Assembly: GCF_000633595.2 (NCBI RefSeq)
Contig: NZ_JIBU02000032.1
Coordinates: 364-64,363 of the forward strand
Length of the DNA: 64,000 nucleotides
Origin: Clostridium drakei
GTDB taxonomy: Bacteria > Bacillota > Clostridia > Clostridiales > Clostridiaceae
Direction: 5' to 3'
Shown: in pieces, positions 17,805-26,085 of the stretch
How positions within the stretch are numbered: position 1 is the stretch's first letter
Layout: each line of letters opens with the position of its first letter
Program-made: the position numbers and the translations under genes
Notes under the pieces: model-generated
What the model saw: only the letters and a program-made list of their open reading frames with translations
Told to the model about the DNA's origin: nothing
Databases searched by the model: none

Positions 17805-19197
17805 TGAATTATCCGTTATAATAGAGAAAGTCCTAAAGGAAATGAATAAAAAAGAGTTTGGTAAGAAAGAAAGCGATGGCATATTTGATACCATGGATGA
17901 AGCTGTAGAGGCATCTTATGAAGCTCAGAAAAAGTATTCAAGTTATTCATTAGAGCAGAGAGAAAAAATAATAAAAGCCATGAGAAAAGCAATTATGGAT
18001 AATGCTATGGAAGTAGCAAATTTGTGTGTAAAAGAATCAGGAATGGGCAGAGTAGATCATAAATATTTAAAACTCAAATTAATAGTTGAAAAAACCCAAG
18101 GAACAGAAATTTTAAGACCAGAGGTTTATACAGGTGATAATGGTCTTACACTTATAGAGCATGGAGCATTTGGAGTTATAGGTGCTATAACACCATCTAC
18201 AAATCCAGCAGCTACAGTAGCTTGCAATAGTATATGCATGTTAGCTGGGGGGAATACAGTAGTATTTTCACCACATCCAGGAGCATTAAATTCATGTCTT
18301 ACTACCATAAGAATATTAAATAAAGCTATTAAAGAAGCAGGTGGACCTGAAAATCTTATAACTTCTGTAAAAGCACCATCAATAGAAAACACAAATATTA
18401 TGATAAACCACAAGAGAATAAGACTTGTAGTAGCAACTGGTGGACCTGGAATAGTTAAATTAGTTTTATCATCAGGTAAAAAAGCTATAGGTGCAGGAGC
18501 AGGAAATCCTCCAGTAGTTGTAGATGAAACTGCTGATATACCAAAAGCAGCAAGAGACATAATAGCAGGCTGCAGCTTTGATAATAATTTACCTTGTATA
18601 GCAGAAAAAGAAGCTATTGTAGTAGAGTCTGTTTATGAAGAACTTATAAAAGAATTTAAGAAGAACAGAGTTGTATATGAACTTACTGATGAGGAAGCAG
18701 AAAAATTAGTAGGTAAAGTTTTAAATTATGATGAGAAAAACAAAAAGTATTCTATAAATAAAAAATTTGTAGGAAAAGATGCTAAATACTTATTAGAAAG
18801 CATTGGAAAGGATGCAGGTACTGGAGTTGAATGTTTGATCTATAGAGCAGAAAATAGTCATCCATTTGTACAAGAAGAACTTATGATGCCAATTTTACCT
18901 ATAGTAAAAGTAAATAATGTAGATGAAGCTATAGAAACAGCAGTAGAAGATGAACATGGAAATAGACATACTGCTATGATGCATTCTAAAAATATAGTTA
19001 ATTTAACTAAGATGGCAAGAGCTATAGATACTACTATATTTGTAAAGAATGCACCATCTTATGCCGGAATAGGCTTTGGTGGTGAAGGACATACAACTTT
19101 CACTATAGCAGGACCTACAGGAGAGGGAATTACTAATGCATTAACATTTACAAGACAAAGAAGATGTACAATGGTTGATTCTTTTAGAATAGTATAA
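17788..19197 (+). CDS. pduP: CoA-acylating propionaldehyde dehydrogenase
   Basis: A 469-residue aldehyde dehydrogenase that oxidises propionaldehyde to propionyl-CoA with NAD+. The catalytic Cys is C270 in NNLPCIAEKE, and a TPSTNPAATVACNSIC block is typical of the CoA-acylating group. Residues 1-20 (ESNELSVIIEKVLKEMNK) are the classical PduP-type encapsulation helix, followed by a short linker. GAGGAGGTAG precedes the start inside pduO. It generates the propionyl-CoA used by PduL and possibly by the methylmalonyl-CoA module. Confidence 0.96.
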   Translation: MELESNELSVIIEKVLKEMNKKEFGKKESDGIFDTMDEAVEASYEAQKKYSSYSLEQREKIIKAMRKAIMDNAMEVANLCVKESGMGRVDHKYLKLKLIVEKTQGTEILRPEVYTGDNGLTLIEHGAFGVIGAITPSTNPAATVACNSICMLAGGNTVVFSPHPGALNSCLTTIRILNKAIKEAGGPENLITSVKAPSIENTNIMINHKRIRLVVATGGPGIVKLVLSSGKKAIGAGAGNPPVVVDETADIPKAARDIIAGCSFDNNLPCIAEKEAIVVESVYEELIKEFKKNRVVYELTDEEAEKLVGKVLNYDEKNKKYSINKKFVGKDAKYLLESIGKDAGTGVECLIYRAENSHPFVQEELMMPILPIVKVNNVDEAIETAVEDEHGNRHTAMMHSKNIVNLTKMARAIDTTIFVKNAPSYAGIGFGGEGHTTFTIAGPTGEGITNALTFTRQRRCTMVDSFRIV

Positions 19198-19245
19198 TTT
19201 AAAAGTTGAAAGTTGAGAATTGAGACTCAACTTTCAACTTTTAAA
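19198..19245 (+). repeat. 20-base perfect inverted repeat between pduP and pduS
   Basis: Arms of 20 bases (TTTAAAAGTTGAAAGTTGAG and its complement) enclose an 8-base loop in the 65-base gap. The left arm is itself built of AGTTGAA-type repeats. No T run follows (AAAGAAAGGGGGGG comes next, the pduS ribosome binding site), so it may attenuate, stabilise or process the message rather than end it. Comparable AGTTGAA palindromes are dispersed in clostridial genomes, from memory. Confidence 0.75.
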
Positions 19246-19262
19246 GAAAGGGGGGGTAACTT

Positions 19263-20612
19263 GTGAGCCTTATAGATAAAATTCATGAAGCAGGCGTTGT
19301 AGGTGCAGGAGGTGCAGGTTTTCCTACGGATAAAAAGCTTAATTGTAAAGTAGAATATTTTATAATTAACGGATTGGAATGTGAACCTCTTTTGCAATCA
19401 GATAAATATATAATGAGAAATAAAAGTGATGAAATAGTAAAAGCTGCACAGGAAATAGGAAAATTAGTGGAAGCTTCAAATATAGTTATAAGTTTAAAAA
19501 AGGAATATGAAAAGGAAATAGAAGCACTAAAGAAGTCTATAGACAAATTAAATTCTAATGTAACTTTATATTTATCAGATGTATTTTACCCTGCAGGAGA
19601 TGAACAAACACTGGTGTATGAAGTTACAGGTAGAACAATACCGCCAGCAGGTATTCCTTTAAATGTAGGAGCTGTAGTATCTAATGTTAGTACGGTTTTT
19701 AATATATATGAAGCTATTGAAGATAAGCCTGTTATGTATAAGTATGTTACGGTTATAGGGGAAATTAGAATACCTTCAATAATTAAAGTTCCTATTGGTA
19801 CTCCTGTATTACAATGTATAGAGAGTTGTGGCGGAGCTAAACTTGATGATTATGCAGTAATAATGGGCGGACCTATGATGGGAAAAAGAGTATTAAAGAA
19901 GGATTTAGAAAGTAGATTTATAACTAAAACCGATGGTGCTATTATAGTGCTGTCTTCAGAACACTATTTATTTAATAGAGAAAAAATTACTATAGAGCAT
20001 ATGAAGAAACAAGCAAAATCAGCTTGTATACAATGTCACTATTGTACTGATATGTGTCCTAGAAATTTAATAGGACATCCTATGCATCCTCATAAAATTA
20101 TGAGAAATGTGGCTTTTGGCATTGAGAATGAAGAAGCCTTAAAGGAAACACTTATATGTTGTGAATGTGGAGTTTGTGAAATGTATGCTTGTCCTATGGG
20201 ATTATCTCCAAAAAGGATAAATGTATATTTTAAAAATGAATTGAGAAAGAAAGGAATAAAGTGGGTAAATGATAAGAAAAGATTTGAAGCATCTTTAATA
20301 AGGGATTATAGAAAAGTACCTACAAAGAGGCTTATCAGGAGGCTTCACCTAAATGATTATATTGGTCAGGTTTTGAAAGAAGGAGAAGAAATAATACCTT
20401 CTAAAGTAGAAATACCACTTAAACAAAATATAGGAGCACCAGCAGAAGCTATAGTTTCTTTAGGAGATAAAGTATTTAAAGGACAAAAAATAGGAGAAGT
20501 AAAAGAAGGAAATATGGGTGCTAATATACATGCTAGCATAGATGGTGTTGTATCAGATATAAAGGGTGGCAGGATTGTTATAAAGCTTATGAAGCCAGAG
20601 GTGATTGTATGA
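19263..20612 (+). CDS. pduS: Cobalamin reductase PduS (RnfC-like Fe-S flavoprotein)
   Basis: A 449-residue protein related to RnfC. The N-terminus GVVGAGGAGFPTDKK is the glycine-rich flavin/NADH loop, a SLBB-type region follows, and two 4Fe-4S motifs are visible: CIQCHYCTDMCP and CCECGVCEMYACP. A barrel-sandwich-like C-terminus follows. It reduces cobalamin for PduO inside the microcompartment. Start is GTG after GGGGGG. It overlaps pduT by 4 bases (ATGA). Confidence 0.94.
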   Translation: MSLIDKIHEAGVVGAGGAGFPTDKKLNCKVEYFIINGLECEPLLQSDKYIMRNKSDEIVKAAQEIGKLVEASNIVISLKKEYEKEIEALKKSIDKLNSNVTLYLSDVFYPAGDEQTLVYEVTGRTIPPAGIPLNVGAVVSNVSTVFNIYEAIEDKPVMYKYVTVIGEIRIPSIIKVPIGTPVLQCIESCGGAKLDDYAVIMGGPMMGKRVLKKDLESRFITKTDGAIIVLSSEHYLFNREKITIEHMKKQAKSACIQCHYCTDMCPRNLIGHPMHPHKIMRNVAFGIENEEALKETLICCECGVCEMYACPMGLSPKRINVYFKNELRKKGIKWVNDKKRFEASLIRDYRKVPTKRLIRRLHLNDYIGQVLKEGEEIIPSKVEIPLKQNIGAPAEAIVSLGDKVFKGQKIGEVKEGNMGANIHASIDGVVSDIKGGRIVIKLMKPEVIV

Positions 20613-21154
20613 TAAAAACTATAGGAATGTTGGAATTAAACAGTATAGCAAAAGGACTTGAGACGGCAGATAAGGTAGTTAAAGCAGGAGAAGTAGATTT
20701 ACTTCTTGCAAGAACAATATGTCCTGGAAAATACATTATTCTTATAACAGGAAATGTTGGCGCTGTAAAATCAGCTATAAATACAGGAGAAGAATTTGCA
20801 CAGGAATATTTGGTAGATAAATTAATGCTTCCAAATGTGCATTGTCAAGTTATACCAGCAATTAATGAAGCTACCAATGTGGAGAAAATAAAGGATTTAG
20901 GAGTACTTGAATTTTTTAGTGTATCCGCAGCTATAATTGCAGCAGATGCTGCTGTAAAATCAGCTAATGTAGACTTGATTGAACTTAGATTAGGTATAGG
21001 CATAGGTGGAAAATCATTTGTAACTTTAACTGGGGATGTAAGTTCAGTAAAAAATGCAGTTACAGTAGGTGCTAATACTGCCTTGGACAATGGAATGTTT
21101 GTAAATAAAGCTGTAATATCCGGACCAGATAAGCAGTTAATTAAATTTTTATAA
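20609..21154 (+). CDS. pduT: Fe-S cluster-containing trimeric shell protein PduT
   Basis: A 181-residue tandem BMC-domain protein. Cys38 in ARTICPGKY matches the cysteine that binds a 4Fe-4S cluster at the threefold pore of known PduT proteins. The second domain (VLEFFSVSAAIIAADAAVKSANVDLIELRLG) is a full BMC repeat. It is thought to pass electrons or a cluster across the shell, perhaps to PduS, to which it is translationally coupled. Confidence 0.94.
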   Translation: MIKTIGMLELNSIAKGLETADKVVKAGEVDLLLARTICPGKYIILITGNVGAVKSAINTGEEFAQEYLVDKLMLPNVHCQVIPAINEATNVEKIKDLGVLEFFSVSAAIIAADAAVKSANVDLIELRLGIGIGGKSFVTLTGDVSSVKNAVTVGANTALDNGMFVNKAVISGPDKQLIKFL

Positions 21155-21181
21155 CTTTATACATTAAAGGAGGAATGAAAT

Positions 21182-22273
21182 ATGGCAAAGATAATAATAG
21201 CCCCAGGCAAGTATGTACAAGGAAATGGTGAATTAAAAAATATTAAAGAACATACTAAAGCTCTTGGAAAATCATTTTTCATAATTGCTAGTGAAAATGG
21301 AATAAAAAGAAGCAAGTTAATTATTGAAGATAGCTTTAAAGGATCAGATGCCAAACTTACCTTTGAAAAATTTAATGGAGAATGTTGTAAAAGTGAAATA
21401 GATAGATTAAGAAAGTCTGTAAAAGATAATAACTGTGATGTAATAGTGGGAATGGGAGGAGGAAAAATATTTGATACTGCAAAAGCAGTAGCTTATTATG
21501 AAAATCTTCCTGTAGTTGTAGTTCCTACCATAGCATCAACAGATGCACCTTGTAGTGCTTTATCAGTTATTTATACAGAAGAAGGAGTATTTAGTGAATA
21601 CCTTGTATTACCTAAAAATCCTGAATTAGTTTTGGTGGATACTGGTATTGTAGTTAAGGCTCCAGCAAGATTGTTGGTATCAGGTATAGGTGATGCACTT
21701 GCTACTTACTTTGAAGCAAGAGCTTGTGTAAGATCCAATAGCTTAAATTTAAGTGGAGGAAAGATAACAAAAGCTGCAATTACTTTAGCAGAGCTTTGCT
21801 ATAATACATTATTAGAAGATGGATTTAAAGCAAAACTTGCAGTTGAAAATAAAGTTTGTACTGAAGCAGTTGAAAATATAGTTGAAGCTAATACATACTT
21901 AAGTGGTGTAGGCTTTGAAAGTGGTGGATTAGCAGGAGCCCATGCTATACACAATGGATTTACAGTACTTGAGCATTGTCATCATTTATATCATGGAGAA
22001 AAAGTAGCTTTTGGTACTATTGTGCAGTTAGTTTTAGAAAATAGTCCAATGGAAGAAATAGAAGAAGTTATTGGGTTATGTATAGATTTAGGACTTCCTA
22101 TTACTTTGGCTGATATGGGAATAACTGAAGTTAAGGAAGAAGAAATAAGAAAAGTAGCAGAAGCTAGTTGTGCAGAAGGTGAAAGTATTCACAATATGCC
22201 ATTTAAAGTTACTGCAGATGATGTATATGCTGCTATACTTACAGCAGATTCACTTGGAAAGCTTTATAAATAA
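21182..22273 (+). CDS. gldA: GldA-type glycerol (polyol) dehydrogenase
   Basis: A 363-residue iron/zinc alcohol dehydrogenase of the GldA branch. The NAD loop is VGMGGGKIFDTAKA, STDAPCSALSV holds the substrate-side Asp121, and the metal ligands are D171, H254 and H271, matching the Asp-His-His of bacterial glycerol dehydrogenases. It replaces PduQ, the usual propanol dehydrogenase, at the end of the operon, so it may oxidise glycerol to dihydroxyacetone or reduce an aldehyde or ketone product. No encapsulation helix is evident. The last gene before the fold-back repeats. Confidence 0.9.
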   Translation: MAKIIIAPGKYVQGNGELKNIKEHTKALGKSFFIIASENGIKRSKLIIEDSFKGSDAKLTFEKFNGECCKSEIDRLRKSVKDNNCDVIVGMGGGKIFDTAKAVAYYENLPVVVVPTIASTDAPCSALSVIYTEEGVFSEYLVLPKNPELVLVDTGIVVKAPARLLVSGIGDALATYFEARACVRSNSLNLSGGKITKAAITLAELCYNTLLEDGFKAKLAVENKVCTEAVENIVEANTYLSGVGFESGGLAGAHAIHNGFTVLEHCHHLYHGEKVAFGTIVQLVLENSPMEEIEEVIGLCIDLGLPITLADMGITEVKEEEIRKVAEASCAEGESIHNMPFKVTADDVYAAILTADSLGKLYK

Positions 22274-22286
22274 TAAATACATTGCA

Positions 22287-22426
22287 ACACAACTTTTTAG
22301 GTGGAGTACCATTGAATATATGGTGTATAAAAGGCAGCCGTTCATTAAGGAGCTCTAATGCCTAAATTCTCTCAAAAGCTTTTATACACCATATATTCAA
22401 AGCTTCCTCCACCTAGAAAGTTGTGT
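22287..22426. repeat. Long imperfect fold-back inverted repeat, about 48-base arms
   Basis: The sequence from ACACAACTTTTTAGGTGGAG through GAATATATGGTGTATAAAAG is repeated in inverted orientation (TTTTATACACCATATATTC through CTCCACCTAGAAAGTTGTGT) around a loop of about 43 bases. Only a few mismatches break the stem. It starts 13 bases after gldA. It could end the pdu transcript, but there is no U tract; a MITE-like or palindromic intergenic repeat is also possible. Confidence 0.8.
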
Positions 22427-22527
22427 AGTAACTATAGATATCCAAGTTCATAAATAAATGATCTTGAATTTTATATATAAAACTCCAAATACTATTAGGA
22501 AATAAATATCGTATTGGAGTGAATAAT

Positions 22528-23001
22528 ATGGCAATGCATTTAGTAGAAGTTAAAACTCTACATGGATATACAATAAATGAATTAAATGAAATAATTAATA
22601 GCTCAAAAAGTAAGTATACCCGAGCTCTTTTAAGTGCTGTAATAATGAGATATAACGGAATTCATACTAATGATATCATGAGCACCCTTTGTAGAACACG
22701 TGCAGCTATAACTACCTATATACACAAGTGGAACGAATATGGAATAAATTCAATTATAGATAATCGTGGGGGTTCTGAAAGCAGTTTTACCGATGAAATG
22801 CTTAATGATTTAAAGGACGTAGTCCTAAGCAAATCACCTGAAACTTTTGGTTATACGCGTTCCAGCTGGACGACAGCTTTATTAGCTCAATATATTGAAG
22901 ACAAATATGGTAAATCCTATTCACAAGAGTGGATAAGACAACTATTATTAAGTCTTAATTTTTTCTTTAAAAGAGGTCAATATAAACCAACTACTTTTTA
23001 A
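22528..23001 (+). mobile_element. IS630-type transposase fragment (N-terminal helix-turn-helix part only)
   Basis: A 157-residue frame with the double HTH/Homeodomain-like region of IS630 transposases (NDIMSTLCRTRAAITTYIHKWNEYG; IIDNRGGSES; SPETFGYTRSSWTTALLAQYI; SYSQEWIRQLLLSLNFFFKRG). The catalytic DDE domain that should follow is absent in all frames before the next repeat, so this is a remnant, or the first ORF of a frameshifted element that lost its second ORF. ATG with TTGGAG upstream. It lies between two long fold-back repeats. Confidence 0.75.
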
Positions 23002-23131
23002 ACTAAATATATTAGCCTAACATCAGACTTCGTCGTAGTTTTTAGGTGTTGTAAGTTATGATTATAAATATAAATTGACTTACCCAAATTACTTATAACA
23101 ATGTAATTAGATACGTATACTTGAACTTGCT

Positions 23132-23374
23132 AGTTTGAATTTTAACTTTTATGTAGTGATATATGATAAGGGTGTCATCACATAAGCTAAATTGTTTTAG
23201 TATTATTCTTAGCTTGAAGATTTGGAAAGCCTTAGAACTTTAGTCCTGTCTGAGGGAACCGAGTTTGACAAAGTTCTTAGGTTTTCCAAATCTTTAAGCT
23301 TTAGAATAATTAAAACATTTAGCCGTGATGACACCCTTATCATATATCACGGAATGAAAGTTAAAATCCAAACT
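23132..23374. repeat. Very long fold-back inverted repeat (arms of about 105-110 bases, 28-base loop)
   Basis: The left arm (23132-23241) and right arm (23270-23374) are near-perfect inverted copies. For example GTGATATATGATAAGGGTGT pairs with ACACCCTTATCATATATCAC, and AAGATTTGGAAA pairs with TTTCCAAATCTT. The apical loop reads AGTCCTGTCTGAGGGAACCG then AGTTTGAC. Mismatches and small bulges are scattered along the arms. It occupies most of the gap between the IS630 fragment and the htrA gene (minus strand). It could be a non-coding RNA, a MITE/foldback element or a strong terminator; I do not recognise it. Confidence 0.85.
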
Positions 23375-23407
23375 TCCACTGCACCCTTATGTGCGAAAGT
23401 TAAGTTT

Positions 23408-24454
23408 TTAACTAGAAGATTTTATTTTCACATTAAAATCTTTAGTACCAGTTGAAGTTTTTGCAGTTACTTTTACTGTATTACCTGCTCCTATGGTATA
23501 TACAGTTTCTCTTAGATCGTTCATGCTTTTTAATTCTTTACCATTTATAGAAAGAATAACATCACCTTTTTTAAGGCCTGCCTCATAAGAACCACTTCCA
23601 GCAGCTATGTCATAAATATAAATACCTTTTTCAAAATTTATATCTAAGTATCCGGCCATAGATTTATCAAAGCCAACTATTCCAATAATAGGTGTGTTAA
23701 ATTTACCAGTTTCTTTCAAATTTTTTAGTATTGGCTTAACTATGTTAATTGGTACAGCAAAGCCTATACCTTCAGCACTGGTAATTTTTGCAGAATTTAC
23801 AGCAATAACTTCTCCATTTACATTTAATAGAGGCCCACCACTGTTTCCAGGATTAATAGAAGCGTCTGTTTGAATTAAATCTTCCATAAAAGTACCTTCA
23901 CTTACCTCGATAGTTCTATTTATGGCACTTATAATTCCTGAAGTAACAGTTCTTTGGAATTTTAATCCTAATGGATTTCCTATAGCAATAGCAGTTTCGC
24001 CTATTCTAACTTTAGATGAATCTCCTAATTGTACAGGAGTAAGGTTTTTTTCATTTACTTTAATTATAGAAAGATCTAAGCCTTCATTTGACCATACAGG
24101 ATTTGCAGGAACATCTCTTCCATCATATAGAGAAACCTTTATACTTTTAGCATTGGTTCCAGCTACATGATTATTAGTAAGTATGTATCCACTATTATCA
24201 ATTATCATACCAGAACCTACGCCTTGAACCTCTTTATTTCTATTGCTTGCAAAGGTAGTTGTAATGCCAACTACAGATGGTATTATTTTTTCTGAAGCAG
24301 TTGTTATAGGAGAAACATTTGTAGAGGTAGTATTTGTGGTATTAGAAGTATTTTGTTGGGCGTTTAATTTATTTTGAGAAATTGTACATCCAGTAAAGTT
24401 ACAAATGAGAATAATATTTATTAAAATTGAGGATAACATTTTAAATTTTTGCAA
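23408..24454 (-). CDS. HtrA/DegP-like membrane-anchored serine protease
   Basis: A 348-residue lipoprotein with a lipobox ending FTGC (C23), a Thr/Asn-rich linker, a trypsin-like domain with the triad H96 (NNHVAG), D127 (LDLS) and S205 (GNSGGP), and one C-terminal PDZ domain (about 260-345). It degrades or refolds misfolded proteins outside the membrane. Start is TTG: AAAGGTGGTG lies about 7 bases upstream, while the next ATG has no site. Most HtrA proteins of Firmicutes use a transmembrane anchor, so the lipoprotein form is slightly unusual. Confidence 0.92.
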   Translation of the reverse strand: MQKFKMLSSILINIILICNFTGCTISQNKLNAQQNTSNTTNTTSTNVSPITTASEKIIPSVVGITTTFASNRNKEVQGVGSGMIIDNSGYILTNNHVAGTNAKSIKVSLYDGRDVPANPVWSNEGLDLSIIKVNEKNLTPVQLGDSSKVRIGETAIAIGNPLGLKFQRTVTSGIISAINRTIEVSEGTFMEDLIQTDASINPGNSGGPLLNVNGEVIAVNSAKITSAEGIGFAVPINIVKPILKNLKETGKFNTPIIGIVGFDKSMAGYLDINFEKGIYIYDIAAGSGSYEAGLKKGDVILSINGKELKSMNDLRETVYTIGAGNTVKVTAKTSTGTKDFNVKIKSSS

Positions 24455-24527
24455 GGTTAATCACCACCTTTAATGTTTTATAATGAGAAAAGTATTATTT
24501 CTATTTGCTTAGAATATAAAAATAGTG

Positions 24528-24944
24528 CTATAGTTTTAAATGAATATCTTCTAATCTATGTGGTAAATCTAAATTAGGATTATTTAAATCTCCACCAGCG
24601 TTTTTAATAATATCTTTTGCTTTACCAGCATCTTTTTCATCTAAATTTACAACTACTCTATAATTAACATCTGTAATTTCTTCAAAGCCACCCATGCCGC
24701 TTACCATAGGACTTGCTGCAACTAAAGGCCTTTTAGAAGGATCATCAGAAAGTCCACCAGAATTTATCACAAGAGATGATAAAGTTTCAGCTTCATTTAT
24801 TGCTTTTGGAGGATCATTTCTATCGTTATATTCCACATAATGATCATTTAAATCTACTATTGATTTATTAAAGCCTTCTGATTTTAATTTTTCAACAGCA
24901 CTATTTGCATTTTTTATACCACTAAAATAAGCTTCAATTTTCAT
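24528..24944 (-). CDS. Small protein resembling YflT/general-stress-type domain
   Basis: A 138-residue protein. MKIEAYFSGIKNANSAVEKLKSEGFNKSIVDL looks like the strand-helix-strand start of YflT/GsiB-neighbour (heat-induced stress, 17M-like) domains. A low-complexity middle (GGLSDDPSKRPLVAASPMVSG) and a second half-repeat (YRVVVNLDEKDAGKAKDIIKNAGGD) suggest two ferredoxin-like halves. It lies upstream of htrA on the same strand, which fits a stress role. Family assignment is tentative. AAAGAGG precedes the ATG. Confidence 0.6.
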   Translation of the reverse strand: MKIEAYFSGIKNANSAVEKLKSEGFNKSIVDLNDHYVEYNDRNDPPKAINEAETLSSLVINSGGLSDDPSKRPLVAASPMVSGMGGFEEITDVNYRVVVNLDEKDAGKAKDIIKNAGGDLNNPNLDLPHRLEDIHLKL

Positions 24945-25105
24945 TATAATTAACCTCTTTTCATGTAATTTTATAAATATTTTTTCACTGTAGAGTAAAT
25001 ATTATTCTGAATTATTTAACTCAATTGAATTTAAATATAAGGTGTATAATATTAATAATAACGAAATAATTTAAATGGAATTTTTATATAAAAGAGGAAG
25101 TTTGA

Positions 25106-25975
25106 ATGCAAATAAAAGTTTATACATTAAATGCTTTTGCAAAAACAGACAATGGAGGAAATCCTGCTGGAGTTGTTTTAGATGCAGATTCTTTATCAGT
25201 AAATGACATGCAAAAAGTTGCAGAAAAGGTTGGATTCTCAGAAACAGCTTTTATTAAGAAATCTAATAAGGCTGATTTTAAGGTTAAATTTTTTACTCCT
25301 AATAAGGAGGTTGATTTATGTGGACATGCTACTATTGGAACCTTCTATTTGTTGGCAAGCAAAGGAATAATAAAATCAGGCCAGTACACTCAGGAAACTA
25401 AAGCTGGCATTTTAAAAGTGGAATGCAGAAATAACAACATGATATATATGAATCAGACGAAGCCTGAATTTTATAAAGTGTTAAATAAAGCAGATATAGC
25501 TGATTCATTAAATATAGATGAAGAGGAGATCATGAGTGATACTCCAATTCAAATTGTGTCTACAGGATTAAAGGATATTTTAATTCCAATTAAATCATTG
25601 AAGTCATTATATAAAATAAAGCCTGATTTTCAAAAAATATCTCATATTAGTAAAAAGCAAAATGTTGTTGGATATCATGTCTTTACCTTGGAAACGAAAC
25701 ATGATGCTACTGCTCACTGCAGAAATTTTGCACCTTTATATGATATTGATGAGGAAGCTGCAACAGGAACATCAAATGGTGCATTAAGCTGTTATTTATA
25801 TAAATATGGACTTATTTTACAAAAAAATATTGAAGATTTGTCTTTCGAGCAAGGATATTTTATGAAAAAACCGTCAGAGATTTTAGCTAGTTTGGTAGTT
25901 AATAATAACGAAATTGATGAAGTTAGAGTTGGAGGAATTGCCTTAAATATTAAAGAAAAAAATATTGAATTATGA
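25106..25975 (+). CDS. PhzF-family isomerase/epimerase
   Basis: A 289-residue protein of the PhzF (diaminopimelate-epimerase-like) fold. The catalytic Glu is E46 in VGFSETAFI; DLCGHATIGTFYLL and the C-terminal EEAATGTSNGALSCYL are hallmark motifs. Members isomerise small cyclic or amino-acid-derived substrates; the substrate here is unknown. Only the general class can be asserted. It is convergent with the LysR gene, with a stem-loop between them. Confidence 0.88.
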   Translation: MQIKVYTLNAFAKTDNGGNPAGVVLDADSLSVNDMQKVAEKVGFSETAFIKKSNKADFKVKFFTPNKEVDLCGHATIGTFYLLASKGIIKSGQYTQETKAGILKVECRNNNMIYMNQTKPEFYKVLNKADIADSLNIDEEEIMSDTPIQIVSTGLKDILIPIKSLKSLYKIKPDFQKISHISKKQNVVGYHVFTLETKHDATAHCRNFAPLYDIDEEAATGTSNGALSCYLYKYGLILQKNIEDLSFEQGYFMKKPSEILASLVVNNNEIDEVRVGGIALNIKEKNIEL

Positions 25976-26022
25976 TAATGTACAAAAAATTGGACAACTT
26001 CACATAATGTTGTATAAGAAAT

Positions 26023-26063
26023 GCAAATGATGGTAGAATCGAAAATAAATTTCCATCATTTGC
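26023..26063. terminator. Stem-loop between convergent phzF-like and lysR genes
   Basis: GCAAATGATGG and CCATCATTTGC pair over 11 bases around a 19-base A/T-rich loop. Its position between two convergent genes fits a bidirectional terminator, though the T run is weak. Confidence 0.55.
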
Positions 26064-26085
26064 GATAGATTTTGGATTAGCTATT

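Noticed and set aside
21182-22273. gldA-like gene as PduQ
   Set aside because: Its motifs (STDAPCSALSV, Asp-His-His spacing) match glycerol dehydrogenase rather than the longer PduQ/EutG-type iron alcohol dehydrogenases.
23222-23455. 77-codon plus-strand frame across the large fold-back
   Set aside because: It runs through the fold-back loop and right arm and into the opposite strand of htrA, with no ribosome binding site.
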